Shown: positions 54,168-62,633 of the stretch, piece by piece
Layout: every line of letters starts with the position of its first letter
How positions within the stretch are numbered: position 1 is the first letter of the stretch
NCBI RefSeq assembly: GCF_003231285.1
Contig: NZ_QKNS01000001.1
Coordinates: forward strand, 1,426,001 to 1,490,000
Reading direction: 5' to 3'
Source of the DNA: Hymenobacter sediminis
Lineage (GTDB): Bacteria > Bacteroidota > Bacteroidia > Cytophagales > Hymenobacteraceae
Length of the DNA: 64,000 nucleotides
Translations under genes and position numbers: made by a program
The notes under the pieces: generated by a model
What the model was told of the DNA's origin: nothing
Databases searched by the model: none
Seen by the model: the letters and a program-made list of their open reading frames with translations, nothing else

Positions 54168-55460
54168 CTACAGCGCTTTCACTGCTAGGTTCAGCGTCAC
54201 ATCCGTGGCGGTGCGGTTGAGGCCCGTCACGGTGAAGATGGCGTACTGGTTGGCGTTGCGCAGGCGGGCAATGTACACGTCACCTACCACTGCGTTGTCG
54301 ATGGTGGTTACCTGGGCCGTGGTGGCGGCGCTCAGATAGGTTTGCCGGATACTGTTGAGGGTAGCAGCGGTGTACACGGCGGCCGTGGTTTTCACGAAGC
54401 GGGTGGGCTCCACGGCGGGGGTAGTACCCGTGGCGGCCCGGCCGTTCAGGGCCTGAAGCCGGACGGCGTTGCTAGCCGTGCTGGTAATGGCCAGGTCCTT
54501 GAGCAGTGGGTCGCCGGTGGCCGGCACCGTGCTCAGCGTGGTCAGGTCCAGGGCGGCCTGGTCGCCGCCGGTGGTGCCAGTGTAGGTGAGCGTGAGGGTG
54601 CGAGCGGTGGCCAGCGCCGTGGCGGTGCCCGGCGTGAGGGGCGCGGCCGTAGCCGAGCCGGTCCGTACGCTGGGGGTGCCGGCAAACCGGCTCTTGGCCT
54701 CGAAACGGTAAGTAACTTCCTGGCCGCTGGAGCCGGCGGGCAGAGTCACGTTCACGTCCACGGCGGTGCGGGCTCCGGTTTGGGCGCCGGTGGCGGGCAG
54801 GCGCTGGCGCAGGGCCCGCCGCTCGGGGTCTGTGCCTACCTTCACGTAGGTAATCAGGCTGTCGAGGTCTTTGTAAAGCGTGCCGGCCGCTGTCAGGCTG
54901 GTTGCGGCATTGATGCCGCCGTCGTTCAGCACCACGTTGTAACGCACCACGTCGCCGGGCACCAGGGGGCTGCCGGCGGGTGCGGTTACGTTGGTTACGC
55001 TGTTCACTTTTACGGTCGGCGTTGGCTCGGCCAGGCGGAAGGAAAAGGAGCGCAGCTTGGACTGGCTGTTTTCAGCGGTTACCACCGCCGACACCCGCAC
55101 ATTGGCCTTGTTGACCCCGGCGGGCACGGTGTAATTAACCAGCAGCGTATCGGCGTTTTTCCGCTTGGAGAAGGCCGCTTTGTAGGGAATGGTCTGCACC
55201 AACGTGGAGTCGGTGGCCGGCTCGATGCGCTGGTAAATGCGCACGTCGCGCAGGGGTGCGGTCTGCTGGGCGTATTGCAGCTCGAAGGTGAAGGTCTCGC
55301 CGGTGGCGTACTTCGTGCTCAGGCCTAGGTTGTTCCCCACAAAGGTCGGGATTTGCTCGCCAACCTCCGTGTACATAGTATCCAGCTCGTCGTTGCAGGC
55401 AGTTAGCAGCAAGGGGGCCGCGGCCAGCAGCCAGCGGCGGGTAGGTTTCAAGGGTATCAT
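54168..55460 (-). CDS. PUL-associated surface lipoprotein, unknown fold
   Basis: 430 residues, third gene of the susC-susD operon. The N-terminus (MIPLKPTRRWLLAAAPLLLTAC) is a lipoprotein signal. The rest is Thr/Ala-rich and beta-strand-like, with two or three Ig-like repeats (VRVSAVVTAENSQSKLRSFS, VTNVTAPAGSPLVPGDVVRY). No catalytic motif. Position and architecture suggest a SusE/SusF-like accessory glycan-binding lipoprotein. It lies 52 bases after susD. Confidence 0.7.
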   Translation of the reverse strand: MIPLKPTRRWLLAAAPLLLTACNDELDTMYTEVGEQIPTFVGNNLGLSTKYATGETFTFELQYAQQTAPLRDVRIYQRIEPATDSTLVQTIPYKAAFSKRKNADTLLVNYTVPAGVNKANVRVSAVVTAENSQSKLRSFSFRLAEPTPTVKVNSVTNVTAPAGSPLVPGDVVRYNVVLNDGGINAATSLTAAGTLYKDLDSLITYVKVGTDPERRALRQRLPATGAQTGARTAVDVNVTLPAGSSGQEVTYRFEAKSRFAGTPSVRTGSATAAPLTPGTATALATARTLTLTYTGTTGGDQAALDLTTLSTVPATGDPLLKDLAITSTASNAVRLQALNGRAATGTTPAVEPTRFVKTTAAVYTAATLNSIRQTYLSAATTAQVTTIDNAVVGDVYIARLRNANQYAIFTVTGLNRTATDVTLNLAVKAL

Positions 55461-55512
55461 ACAACTCGTTGCGTCATTGGTCAGGAGAAATCAACTTGAA
55501 GGAGTGCGCCGC

Positions 55513-57099
55513 TTACGGCTGGTCCCACCACACGGGCTTGTTGATGTACTCGAAATCGTTGGTAGCGCCCACGGCGGCATAGGCGGCCGCCACATTGCGG
55601 GGGTTGTATTGGGTTTCGGTGAGAGCGGGCAGCAGGCGGCGGGGCCAGCGGTTTTTGTACTCGGCCTGGTTGGCCAGGGTAGCATTCACGCCCACCGGGT
55701 AGCGCAGGTTCACGTAGATGTTGGGGTCGAAATCGTAACGGCGCAGGTCGGACCACGACTCCGGGTTCAGGAACATGGCAATGTACTTCTGCTCCATGAT
55801 GCGCTTGAGGTCCAGCTGATCGGGCGTCTGGGCTACGGCGGCGCTGTTGAGGTAGTCCGTAATCTGCTGGGCCGTGATGGGGGCAAAGGTTACGGCGGGC
55901 GAGGCATTGCTGCCGCCTACCCCAATTTTGGCCATATGGGCCCGAATGCCCTCCCGATAGGCGGCCAGGGCGCCGGCTTTGTCACCGGTAATAAACTTCA
56001 CCTCGGCCTCAATGAACTTCACCTCGTGGTAGGTAATTACCTCAAAGTAGCCCAGGTCGCGGGCGTACCAGCTGCTGTAAAAGTCGGTGGCGTTGCCAGT
56101 AGCGGCCGAAATGGGGGTGCCGCCGGCCACGCCGGGGTCAGTGCCGGTGCTACCCGCCGTAGCCATAACGGGGAAGCGCGGGTCCACCACACCGGGGTAG
56201 GTAGCCCCCGGCGCGTTGCCATTCAGGTACTTGATAATATTGGCTGAGTACGTGGCCGAGGTAGTGGTATTGGCGAAGTTGGCGCGGGTAGGACCGAAGA
56301 TGTTAGTAGTACCCGTGAGAGGTGCCACCGCCGCTTGGAACTGAATCTGGGCGTCATCGGCCGAGCCCTTGAAGCTCTCGGATACGAGCTTCAGAATCTG
56401 GGGCGCCACCTGGGCCGTGAAGTTGGCTTTTTTGCTTAGGTGCAGCAGCTGCCGGGCTTTGAGGGCTTTAGCCAGCCAAACCCACTTCTGTGGATCACCT
56501 TTGTACAGGATGTCGCCGCTGACACTGGGAGAAGTGCTGTAAAAAGCGCGGAAGTTAGCCGAAGCCGGCTTCGACAACTCCGTAATGCCTTCATCGAGCA
56601 GCTGCTGAATGCTCTGGTACACTTGCTCTTGGGGGTCGTACTTGGGCGTGTAGTTCTGGGCACCCTGGAAGGCCTCGGAATAGGGCACGTCGCCGAGCAT
56701 ATCGGTAGCATGGGCCAGGCCCATGGCCGTAATGATTTTGGAAGCCCCTACGTAGTACACCGAGCCTTCGGCCTCAGCCGTTTTCAGGGCTTCGCGGGCA
56801 TTGCCTGCCGACCAGTAGTAGAAGTAGTTAAGGGTGTTATTGCCGTTGCCCGTCGTCAGGAAGAACTGGTCAGTGCTGGACTGAGGCGTGCGCCGCACAA
56901 TGTACTGCGTGATGTAGGGCGTGGTCAGGGAAGTAAACATCTGCTGCTGGAACGCCTGAGAAATAGCGCCGGGCAGCAGGAAGTTAGGCGTAGCGTCTAC
57001 CGGGTTGTTGGGGTCGTCGTTTACGTCGAGGAAACTTTCGCAGGACGTGAGCAGCCCACTGCTACATAAGAGCCCGAGGGCCAGAATATATTTTTTCAT
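55513..57099 (-). CDS. SusD/RagB-like surface glycan-binding lipoprotein
   Basis: 528 residues. Lipoprotein signal MKKYILALGLLCSSGLLTSC, then the SusD-like core with FLDVNDDPNNPVDATPNFLL, GDVPYSEAFQG, DEGITELSKP and the C-terminal block LKRIMEQKYIAMFLNPESWSDLRR. These are hallmarks of the SusD_2-type family, which binds oligosaccharides and caps the SusC transporter. The start is ATG 57099; one codon upstream is TTG. It follows susC by 85 bases in the same operon. The substrate cannot be told from sequence. Confidence 0.92.
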   Translation of the reverse strand: MKKYILALGLLCSSGLLTSCESFLDVNDDPNNPVDATPNFLLPGAISQAFQQQMFTSLTTPYITQYIVRRTPQSSTDQFFLTTGNGNNTLNYFYYWSAGNAREALKTAEAEGSVYYVGASKIITAMGLAHATDMLGDVPYSEAFQGAQNYTPKYDPQEQVYQSIQQLLDEGITELSKPASANFRAFYSTSPSVSGDILYKGDPQKWVWLAKALKARQLLHLSKKANFTAQVAPQILKLVSESFKGSADDAQIQFQAAVAPLTGTTNIFGPTRANFANTTTSATYSANIIKYLNGNAPGATYPGVVDPRFPVMATAGSTGTDPGVAGGTPISAATGNATDFYSSWYARDLGYFEVITYHEVKFIEAEVKFITGDKAGALAAYREGIRAHMAKIGVGGSNASPAVTFAPITAQQITDYLNSAAVAQTPDQLDLKRIMEQKYIAMFLNPESWSDLRRYDFDPNIYVNLRYPVGVNATLANQAEYKNRWPRRLLPALTETQYNPRNVAAAYAAVGATNDFEYINKPVWWDQP

Positions 57100-57184
57100 C
57101 AAAGTCGGAAGTAGGAAATGAAGAGGAAGGCAGCCGGCGGGGGAGGTTGTAAAACCGCGCCGCTGGGCTCATTCACGCCATCGG

Positions 57185-60100
57185 CTAGAAGTTGAAGCGC
57201 AATGCCATATCCACGCCGCGGGTGCCGGGCACGCTACCATAGTCGAAGCCGCCGGACCCGCCGCCCCGGACGCCCGCACCGGCCGCTGCGGTTTCGGGGT
57301 CGGCGCCGGAGTAGTTGGTCAGCAACAGTAGGTTACGGCCCGTCACGCTAATCTGCGCGCCCTTCACCACCGAGTTGCCCAGCCATGCGGCCGGCAGAGA
57401 ATAGCTGAGCGTTACGTAGCGCAGGCGCGTCCAGGAGCCATCTTCAATGAAGGGAGTACCCACCGCGCCCAGAATCGTCCGGAAGTACTGCTCGGTGAGT
57501 TCCACCGGACGGGTGTTGGGCGCGTACGAGCCATCGGCCTGCCGCACTACCCCCTCAAACACAGCCTGTTTGAAGCGGTCCTCGGTGCGGGTGCTTAGGC
57601 CGTTGCGCGTGGTGTACCAGTCGTTGCCGTTCACCACTTTGCCACCCTTTCGGAAATCGAGCAGGAAGGTCAGCTCCAGCCCTTTGTAGGTCAGGGTGTT
57701 GGTAATCTGCGTGGTGAAGTCGGGGGCCCGGTTGCCGGCGTACACGTAGGTGCTGGTATTGATGGTAGGGTAGCCGTTGGCCCCGATGATAACCTGCCCG
57801 GCGTAGGGCCCGTCGGCTACGCGCACGTAGTCCAGGGCGGCAATAGAGTTGATGGGACGGCCGGGAAAGGCGCTACCCCGCGCTACGTCAATAATGTTGG
57901 CGTCCGACTGATTGACTTCCGTCAGGAAGCTGGGCAGCTTGGTGGCCTCGTTCACGTTGCGGTAGAAGTTGGCCAGAATATCCCACTGCAGGCCATTGGC
58001 TTGCTTCACCACCGTGCCGGCCAAGGCTATTTCTACCCCCCGGTTGGTTACGGTACCGCCGTTGATGTACTGGAAGATGTAGCCCGAGGGCTGACTTACG
58101 CGTGGGGCGATCAGCTGGTCGGTGGTTACCTGGTAGTAGTAGCCGGCGTTCAGGCTGACGCGGTTCTGCAGAAACTGCAGGTCCAGGCCGGCCTCGTAGG
58201 CGGTAGTGCGCTCCGGCACCAGATCTGGGTTTCCGCCGTAAAATCCTTGCCGGAAGCCGCCACCGATGTAGGTGCTCTGGGCCAGGGGCGAATCAACGCG
58301 GTAGGGGATGGGGTCTTTGCCCACCTGCGCCACCGACGCCCGAATCTTGCCGTAGTTGAAAATGGGGTTCTGATCCAGGCCCAGAGTGCGGCTAAACTCG
58401 TAGCCGGCGGCGGCTGAGCCGTAGAAAAAGCCGCCCCCGAAGTTCTTGTTGTTGCGCGGCAGCGTAGAAGATACGTCGTAGCGGCCACTCAGCTCCAGGG
58501 TAATCTGCTGCAGCAGGTCCAGGTTCAGGCGGGCAAAGTTGCCGATCAGGCGCCGCTCGTACGTCGTGTTCAGTGCGCTACGGTTGTCGGTGTTATTCAG
58601 AGAGTTGATGCCCGGCGTGCGGAACACCTGCCCCAGCACGTCGGTGGTTTCGCGCTTGCTGGCTTCCACTGTATTGCCCACCGTGAGCACGCCGGTCAGG
58701 TTCTCGTTGAACTGGTGGGTAAGAATAGCCAGCAGGTTGGAGTTCAGCAGGCGGTTGAGGGTAGTCGATTCCGAAAGCCCGCCGTCCTGGTTGCCCGGCT
58801 GGGAGGTGCCAATGGCTCGCACCGAACGGGTTTTCTCGGTGTAGAGGTCAGTGCCGATATTGTAGCTGATTTTCAGCCATTTGGTGGGGTCATAGCTCAG
58901 CTGCGTGTTACCGATAAAGCGGTTGGTGCGGTCCGTCTGGGGGTTGTTCTTGACCGTCCAGTACGGGTTATCGGCATCGTTGGTGCCCACGATGCCAGGT
59001 AGCAGGCGCCGCTTGGTGCCGTTGGGGTTCAGGTACACCCGGGCATCGTCGTTGCGGGGCCAGTTCAACAAACTGATGAGGTAGCCGCCAGTACCTCCGA
59101 ACAGACCCGGACCCTGCAGCGGCCGCTCCGCCCCGGAGTTCAGATACTCCGCCGAGCCCGAAGCACTCAGCTTAGGCGAAAGCTGCAGTGTACCAGCCAG
59201 GCGTACCGTTGACTTATCGTACTGGCTTTCCGGTACTACCCCCTTGTTATCGAGGCGGGAGGCCGAAATCAGGAAAGTGCCCTTCTCCGTTCCGCCCGAC
59301 ATAGTCAGGTAGTTCTGGAAGGTAGTGCCGCGCTGGTGAAACTCGCCCAGGTTGTCGTACACCGTTTCGCCGGGCTGGAACCGGGGCCCCCAGGAGTTGC
59401 GGGTGGTAGCATCAAATATTCCGGCGCTGCCCTGCTTGTACTGGTCCTGGAGCTTGGGCAGGCGGTTCACTTCATCCACCGAAAACTGGGTGCGGAAGTC
59501 GATGGATGTGCGGCCAGCCTTGCCTTTCTTGGTGGTGATGATGACGGCCCCGTTGGCGGCGCGCAACCCGTAGAGGGCCGCTGCGGCCGGGCCTTTCAGC
59601 ACCGTCATGCTCTCAATATCCTCGGGGTTGATGTCGGAGGCTCGGTTGGTGCTACCCACCGAGCGGCCCAGCAGGCCGTTGAAGGCCGAGCCGCCGCCGG
59701 GCGCCGTGCTTTCCGCAAACGAGGAGTTATCCATAATAATCCCGTCGATAACGAACAGGGGCTGGTTGTCGGCATCGAGGGAGTTGCCGCCCCGGATAAC
59801 GATGGACGCGCCCTCGCCGGCCCCACCGCCCGAACTGGTTACCTGCACCCCCGCCACTTTGCCCTGCAAGGCATTTACAATGTTGGGCTGGCGCGAGTCA
59901 ATCAGGTCCTTGGCCTTCACTTCCTGGGCGCCGTAGTTGATCTGGCGGCGCTCCTGCTTGATGCCGAAGGCCGTCACCACTACTTCATCCAGCTTGCGGG
60001 TATCGGCCGACAGGGTGACATTCTGGTTGTCGGCGGCTGCGGGGCGCTCCAGGCTGGTGTAGCCAATAAAGCTGAAAACCAGCGTCGCGCCTTCGGGTAC

Positions 60101-60310
60101 GCCGGCCAAGGTGTAGCGCCCCTCCACATCGGTTTGGGTGCCGATGGTAGAGCCTTTCACCAGCACGTTTACACCTGGCAACGGGGCGCGGCCGTTCGCG
60201 TCGGTCACGGTGCCCTGAACTGTGCGTGTGGTAGCCTGCTGGCCCCACGCCGTGGGCGCGGCCAGCAGCAGCCCCATAGCTAACGGGGCAGACCATAAAC
60301 GTCTTTTCAT
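57185..60310 (-). CDS. SusC/RagA TonB-dependent outer-membrane transporter
   Basis: 1041 residues. After the signal peptide (cleavage near TAWGQ) comes a carboxypeptidase-regulatory-like domain (VQGTVTDANGRAPLPGVNVLVKG). Next are the TonB-box region (KLDEVVVTAFG) and the plug domain (VNALQGKVAGVQVTSSGG, VIRGGNSLDADNQPLFVIDG). The beta-barrel follows and ends in RFNF with the C-terminal Phe needed for barrel assembly. It is the first gene of the SusCD-lipoprotein operon and imports glycan oligomers. No sigma/anti-sigma pair or hybrid two-component regulator lies nearby. The ATG at 60310 is chosen over the TTG at 60361. Confidence 0.95.
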   Translation of the reverse strand: MKRRLWSAPLAMGLLLAAPTAWGQQATTRTVQGTVTDANGRAPLPGVNVLVKGSTIGTQTDVEGRYTLAGVPEGATLVFSFIGYTSLERPAAADNQNVTLSADTRKLDEVVVTAFGIKQERRQINYGAQEVKAKDLIDSRQPNIVNALQGKVAGVQVTSSGGGAGEGASIVIRGGNSLDADNQPLFVIDGIIMDNSSFAESTAPGGGSAFNGLLGRSVGSTNRASDINPEDIESMTVLKGPAAAALYGLRAANGAVIITTKKGKAGRTSIDFRTQFSVDEVNRLPKLQDQYKQGSAGIFDATTRNSWGPRFQPGETVYDNLGEFHQRGTTFQNYLTMSGGTEKGTFLISASRLDNKGVVPESQYDKSTVRLAGTLQLSPKLSASGSAEYLNSGAERPLQGPGLFGGTGGYLISLLNWPRNDDARVYLNPNGTKRRLLPGIVGTNDADNPYWTVKNNPQTDRTNRFIGNTQLSYDPTKWLKISYNIGTDLYTEKTRSVRAIGTSQPGNQDGGLSESTTLNRLLNSNLLAILTHQFNENLTGVLTVGNTVEASKRETTDVLGQVFRTPGINSLNNTDNRSALNTTYERRLIGNFARLNLDLLQQITLELSGRYDVSSTLPRNNKNFGGGFFYGSAAAGYEFSRTLGLDQNPIFNYGKIRASVAQVGKDPIPYRVDSPLAQSTYIGGGFRQGFYGGNPDLVPERTTAYEAGLDLQFLQNRVSLNAGYYYQVTTDQLIAPRVSQPSGYIFQYINGGTVTNRGVEIALAGTVVKQANGLQWDILANFYRNVNEATKLPSFLTEVNQSDANIIDVARGSAFPGRPINSIAALDYVRVADGPYAGQVIIGANGYPTINTSTYVYAGNRAPDFTTQITNTLTYKGLELTFLLDFRKGGKVVNGNDWYTTRNGLSTRTEDRFKQAVFEGVVRQADGSYAPNTRPVELTEQYFRTILGAVGTPFIEDGSWTRLRYVTLSYSLPAAWLGNSVVKGAQISVTGRNLLLLTNYSGADPETAAAGAGVRGGGSGGFDYGSVPGTRGVDMALRFNF

Positions 60311-60719
60311 ACGCAGTGGAAAGAAATGAGAGAGTGAGAGAGAAACGAAACGAGCCTGCAACCCCGGTACCGTCGGGGCGCAGTTGCATTATGGCCGGAT
60401 TATGGGAAGGTTATGCCGGGGAAGGAAGGGCATCAGGGCGGCTGCAAAACAGCCGGACAGCACAGAAAAGGGTGGGTAGGAGGGGTAGGGGGCGGAACGC
60501 TCAGGAGTGGTGGCAGACCTGAGCGGTAAGGCTAAAACTATGAGATGAAACTCATGGAAACAACTATATTTAGTATTTTCTGGAGGTTGAGTTAAATAAT
60601 AGGCCCTGGCCAGAAAGCTGTGCTGGTCCTGTTTTTCCTACCCCTGTCGGGTCAGTCAACCTTTTTGCTTTTACCTCGCCAATTCGTATTCGCCCCTGCC
60701 TCATCTTTCCCGTCTATCT
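60311..60719. other. Intergenic region between susC and the acyltransferase gene
   Basis: 409 bases between divergent genes. The middle (about 60535-60600) is AT-rich and is the likely location of promoters, but no exact TAnnTTTG box was found. Otherwise it contains GGGGTAG words near 60483 and a CTACCCC near 60640. No small gene or hairpin was supported. Confidence 0.4.
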
Positions 60720-61898
60720 ATGCCTACCGCTACCCAGGCCGCTACCCCTGCCGCCACCGCCAATGCCATTGCTGAGGCCACTCAGCCCGGCCGCCTCGTT
60801 AGTCTCGATGTGTTCCGGGGCCTCACCGTCATGGCCATGATTCTGGTGAACAATCCCGGCGACTGGGGCCACATCTACGCGCCGCTGGAACACGCGCATT
60901 GGCACGGCTGCACCCCCACCGACCTGATTTTTCCCTTCTTCCTGTTCATTGTCGGCGTTAGCATTACCTATGCGCTGGATGGAGCCCGGCGGCAGCCCGA
61001 AACACACGGCCGCACCTTTGTCCGCATTCTGAAACGCTCGGCTATTCTGTTTGGGCTGGGGTTGTTTGGCGCCCTGTTTCCTTCGTTTGATTTCAGTACG
61101 GTTCGGATTCCGGGCGTGCTGGCGCGCATTGCAGTGGTTTTTCTGGTGTGCGGCATTCTGTTCCTGAAAACCTCTCGGCGGCAGCAGTTGGGCTTGCTGG
61201 CATTTGTGCTGGTGTTCTATAATGTGCTGCTACAGCTGGTGCCCGTGCCGGGCTACGGTCCCGCTAACCTTGAAGCCGGCACCAACCTCGGCGCCTGGTT
61301 CGATAGAACTGTGCTCGGTGAGGCTCACCTTTGGAAGCAAAGCCGCACCTGGGACCCAGAGGGGCTGCTGAGCACGCTGCCCGCCATTGGCACGGGGCTA
61401 CTGGGGCTGCTGGCGGGGCAGTGGCTGCGCCGCCGAGAGGTGGATCCGGCCACCCGGGTAGCGTGGCTGTTTGTAGCCGGCAGCGGCTGCGTGCTGCTGG
61501 GCCTGATCTGGAATGGCTGGTTTCCTATCAACAAAAGCCTCTGGACCAGCTCATTTGTGCTGTACACCGGCGGGTTGGCCCTGGCCAGCTTGGGCGGGCT
61601 CTACTGGTTGTGTGATGTGCAAGGCTACCGCGGCTGGATAAAAGCGCCACTGGTGTACGGCGTGAATGCCATTACCGTGTTTTTCCTCTCGGGCCTGATT
61701 CCGCGGTTGCTGAACATGATCAAGGTGACGGGCGCTGATGGACAGCCTACGGGCCTGCGCGACTGGCTGTACGCTACGTTTTTCGTGCCCTACTTCAGCC
61801 CCCTAAATGCTTCCCTGGCCGGAGCCATTGTGTGCGTGCTGATCTGGCTGGGAGTGCTCTGGCTGATGTACCGCCGCAATATCATTATTAAGGTGTAG
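60720..61898 (+). CDS. HGSNAT/DUF5009-type membrane acyltransferase
   Basis: 392 residues with about ten hydrophobic helices. The N-terminal signature is RLVSLDVFRGLTVMAMILVN, NPGDWGHIYAPLEHAHWHGC, then TPTDLIFPFFLFIVGVSI, as in heparan-alpha-glucosaminide N-acetyltransferase relatives (including the conserved His). Later parts are FDFSTVRIPGVLARIAVVF and LLSTLPAIGTGLLGLLAGQW. It probably transfers acetyl groups across the inner membrane to amino sugars; the acceptor is unknown. It lies beside the PUL but on the opposite strand. Confidence 0.88.
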   Translation: MPTATQAATPAATANAIAEATQPGRLVSLDVFRGLTVMAMILVNNPGDWGHIYAPLEHAHWHGCTPTDLIFPFFLFIVGVSITYALDGARRQPETHGRTFVRILKRSAILFGLGLFGALFPSFDFSTVRIPGVLARIAVVFLVCGILFLKTSRRQQLGLLAFVLVFYNVLLQLVPVPGYGPANLEAGTNLGAWFDRTVLGEAHLWKQSRTWDPEGLLSTLPAIGTGLLGLLAGQWLRRREVDPATRVAWLFVAGSGCVLLGLIWNGWFPINKSLWTSSFVLYTGGLALASLGGLYWLCDVQGYRGWIKAPLVYGVNAITVFFLSGLIPRLLNMIKVTGADGQPTGLRDWLYATFFVPYFSPLNASLAGAIVCVLIWLGVLWLMYRRNIIIKV

Positions 61899-61955
61899 CG
61901 GGTACGGAGGGGGTAGGGGAATAGCCTAGTCGGATAATTTCTCGTACTTCGGAAG

Positions 61956-62462
61956 ATGAAGAAACTCCTGATGTTGGCCGCCGGGCTGGCCCTGGCCGCC
62001 CCCGCCGCTACGGCCCAGACCACGGCAGCCACTACCAGCGCGTCCTCGCCCATTTCGGCGGGCCAGCGCAAGGCAGCCGAAGAACTCCTCGCCGCCACCG
62101 ACTCCGAAAAGAACCTCACCGCCACCATCGACCGGATGCTGGCCTCGCAGATAGAGCAAAACCCCGGCATGAAAGTCGTGGAGCCCGAAATGCGCGCCTA
62201 CCTCAACAAATACATGAGCTGGCAGTCGATGAAGGAAGACATGGTGCAGCTCTACGCCCGCGAGTTCACGGAAAAAGAGCTGAAAGACCTGACCAAGTTC
62301 TACCAGACGCCCACCGGCCGCAAAACCATCACCAAAATGCCCCAGCTTATGGCCGCCGGCATGGAAATCGGCCAGAAGCGCATGCAGGAACACCTACCGG
62401 AACTCCAGCAGGCCATTGCCGAAAAAATGAAAACCCAGGCTCCTGCTGGGGAAGTGAAATAA
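61956..62462 (+). CDS. DUF2059 domain periplasmic protein
   Basis: 168 residues. Signal peptide MKKLLMLAAGLALAAPAATA, then a Thr/Ala linker and an all-helical domain. The domain includes KAAEELLAATDSEKNLTATI, YMSWQSMKEDMVQLYAREFT, EKELKDLTKFYQTPTGRKTI and MAAGMEIGQKRMQEHLPEL, which is the DUF2059 pattern. Function unknown. It starts 57 bases after the acyltransferase stop and may be co-transcribed; a terminator follows. Confidence 0.85.
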   Translation: MKKLLMLAAGLALAAPAATAQTTAATTSASSPISAGQRKAAEELLAATDSEKNLTATIDRMLASQIEQNPGMKVVEPEMRAYLNKYMSWQSMKEDMVQLYAREFTEKELKDLTKFYQTPTGRKTITKMPQLMAAGMEIGQKRMQEHLPELQQAIAEKMKTQAPAGEVK

Positions 62463-62527
62463 TGCGTTGGTGAAGTGTTACAGCCATGAGGTAAAGCCCT
62501 GCCTCGCTGCTGTAATAAGCCCAAAAA

Positions 62528-62570
62528 GCAACAAGCCCTTACTTCCGTGGTGGAGGTAAGGGCTTGTTGC
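62528..62570. terminator. Bidirectional terminator DUF2059-acyl-CoA ligase
   Basis: Perfect 15-base arms on GCAACAAGCCCTTAC (62528-62542) and complement (62556-62570), between convergent genes. Confidence 0.85.
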
Positions 62571-62633
62571 GTTTCAAGGGGTAGCATGTTGGTGTGCATA
62601 ATAGTCAGCTCACCACTTCGCTCATTCGCAGCC

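Noticed and set aside
54342-56247. Long plus-strand frames (54342-55328, 55237-56247) opposite the susD-lipoprotein operon
   Set aside because: Overlap two well-supported genes and each other; Gly/Arg/His-rich without domains.
59336-60283. 315-codon frame opposite susC
   Set aside because: Lies under the signal, plug and regulatory domains of susC; no motif.
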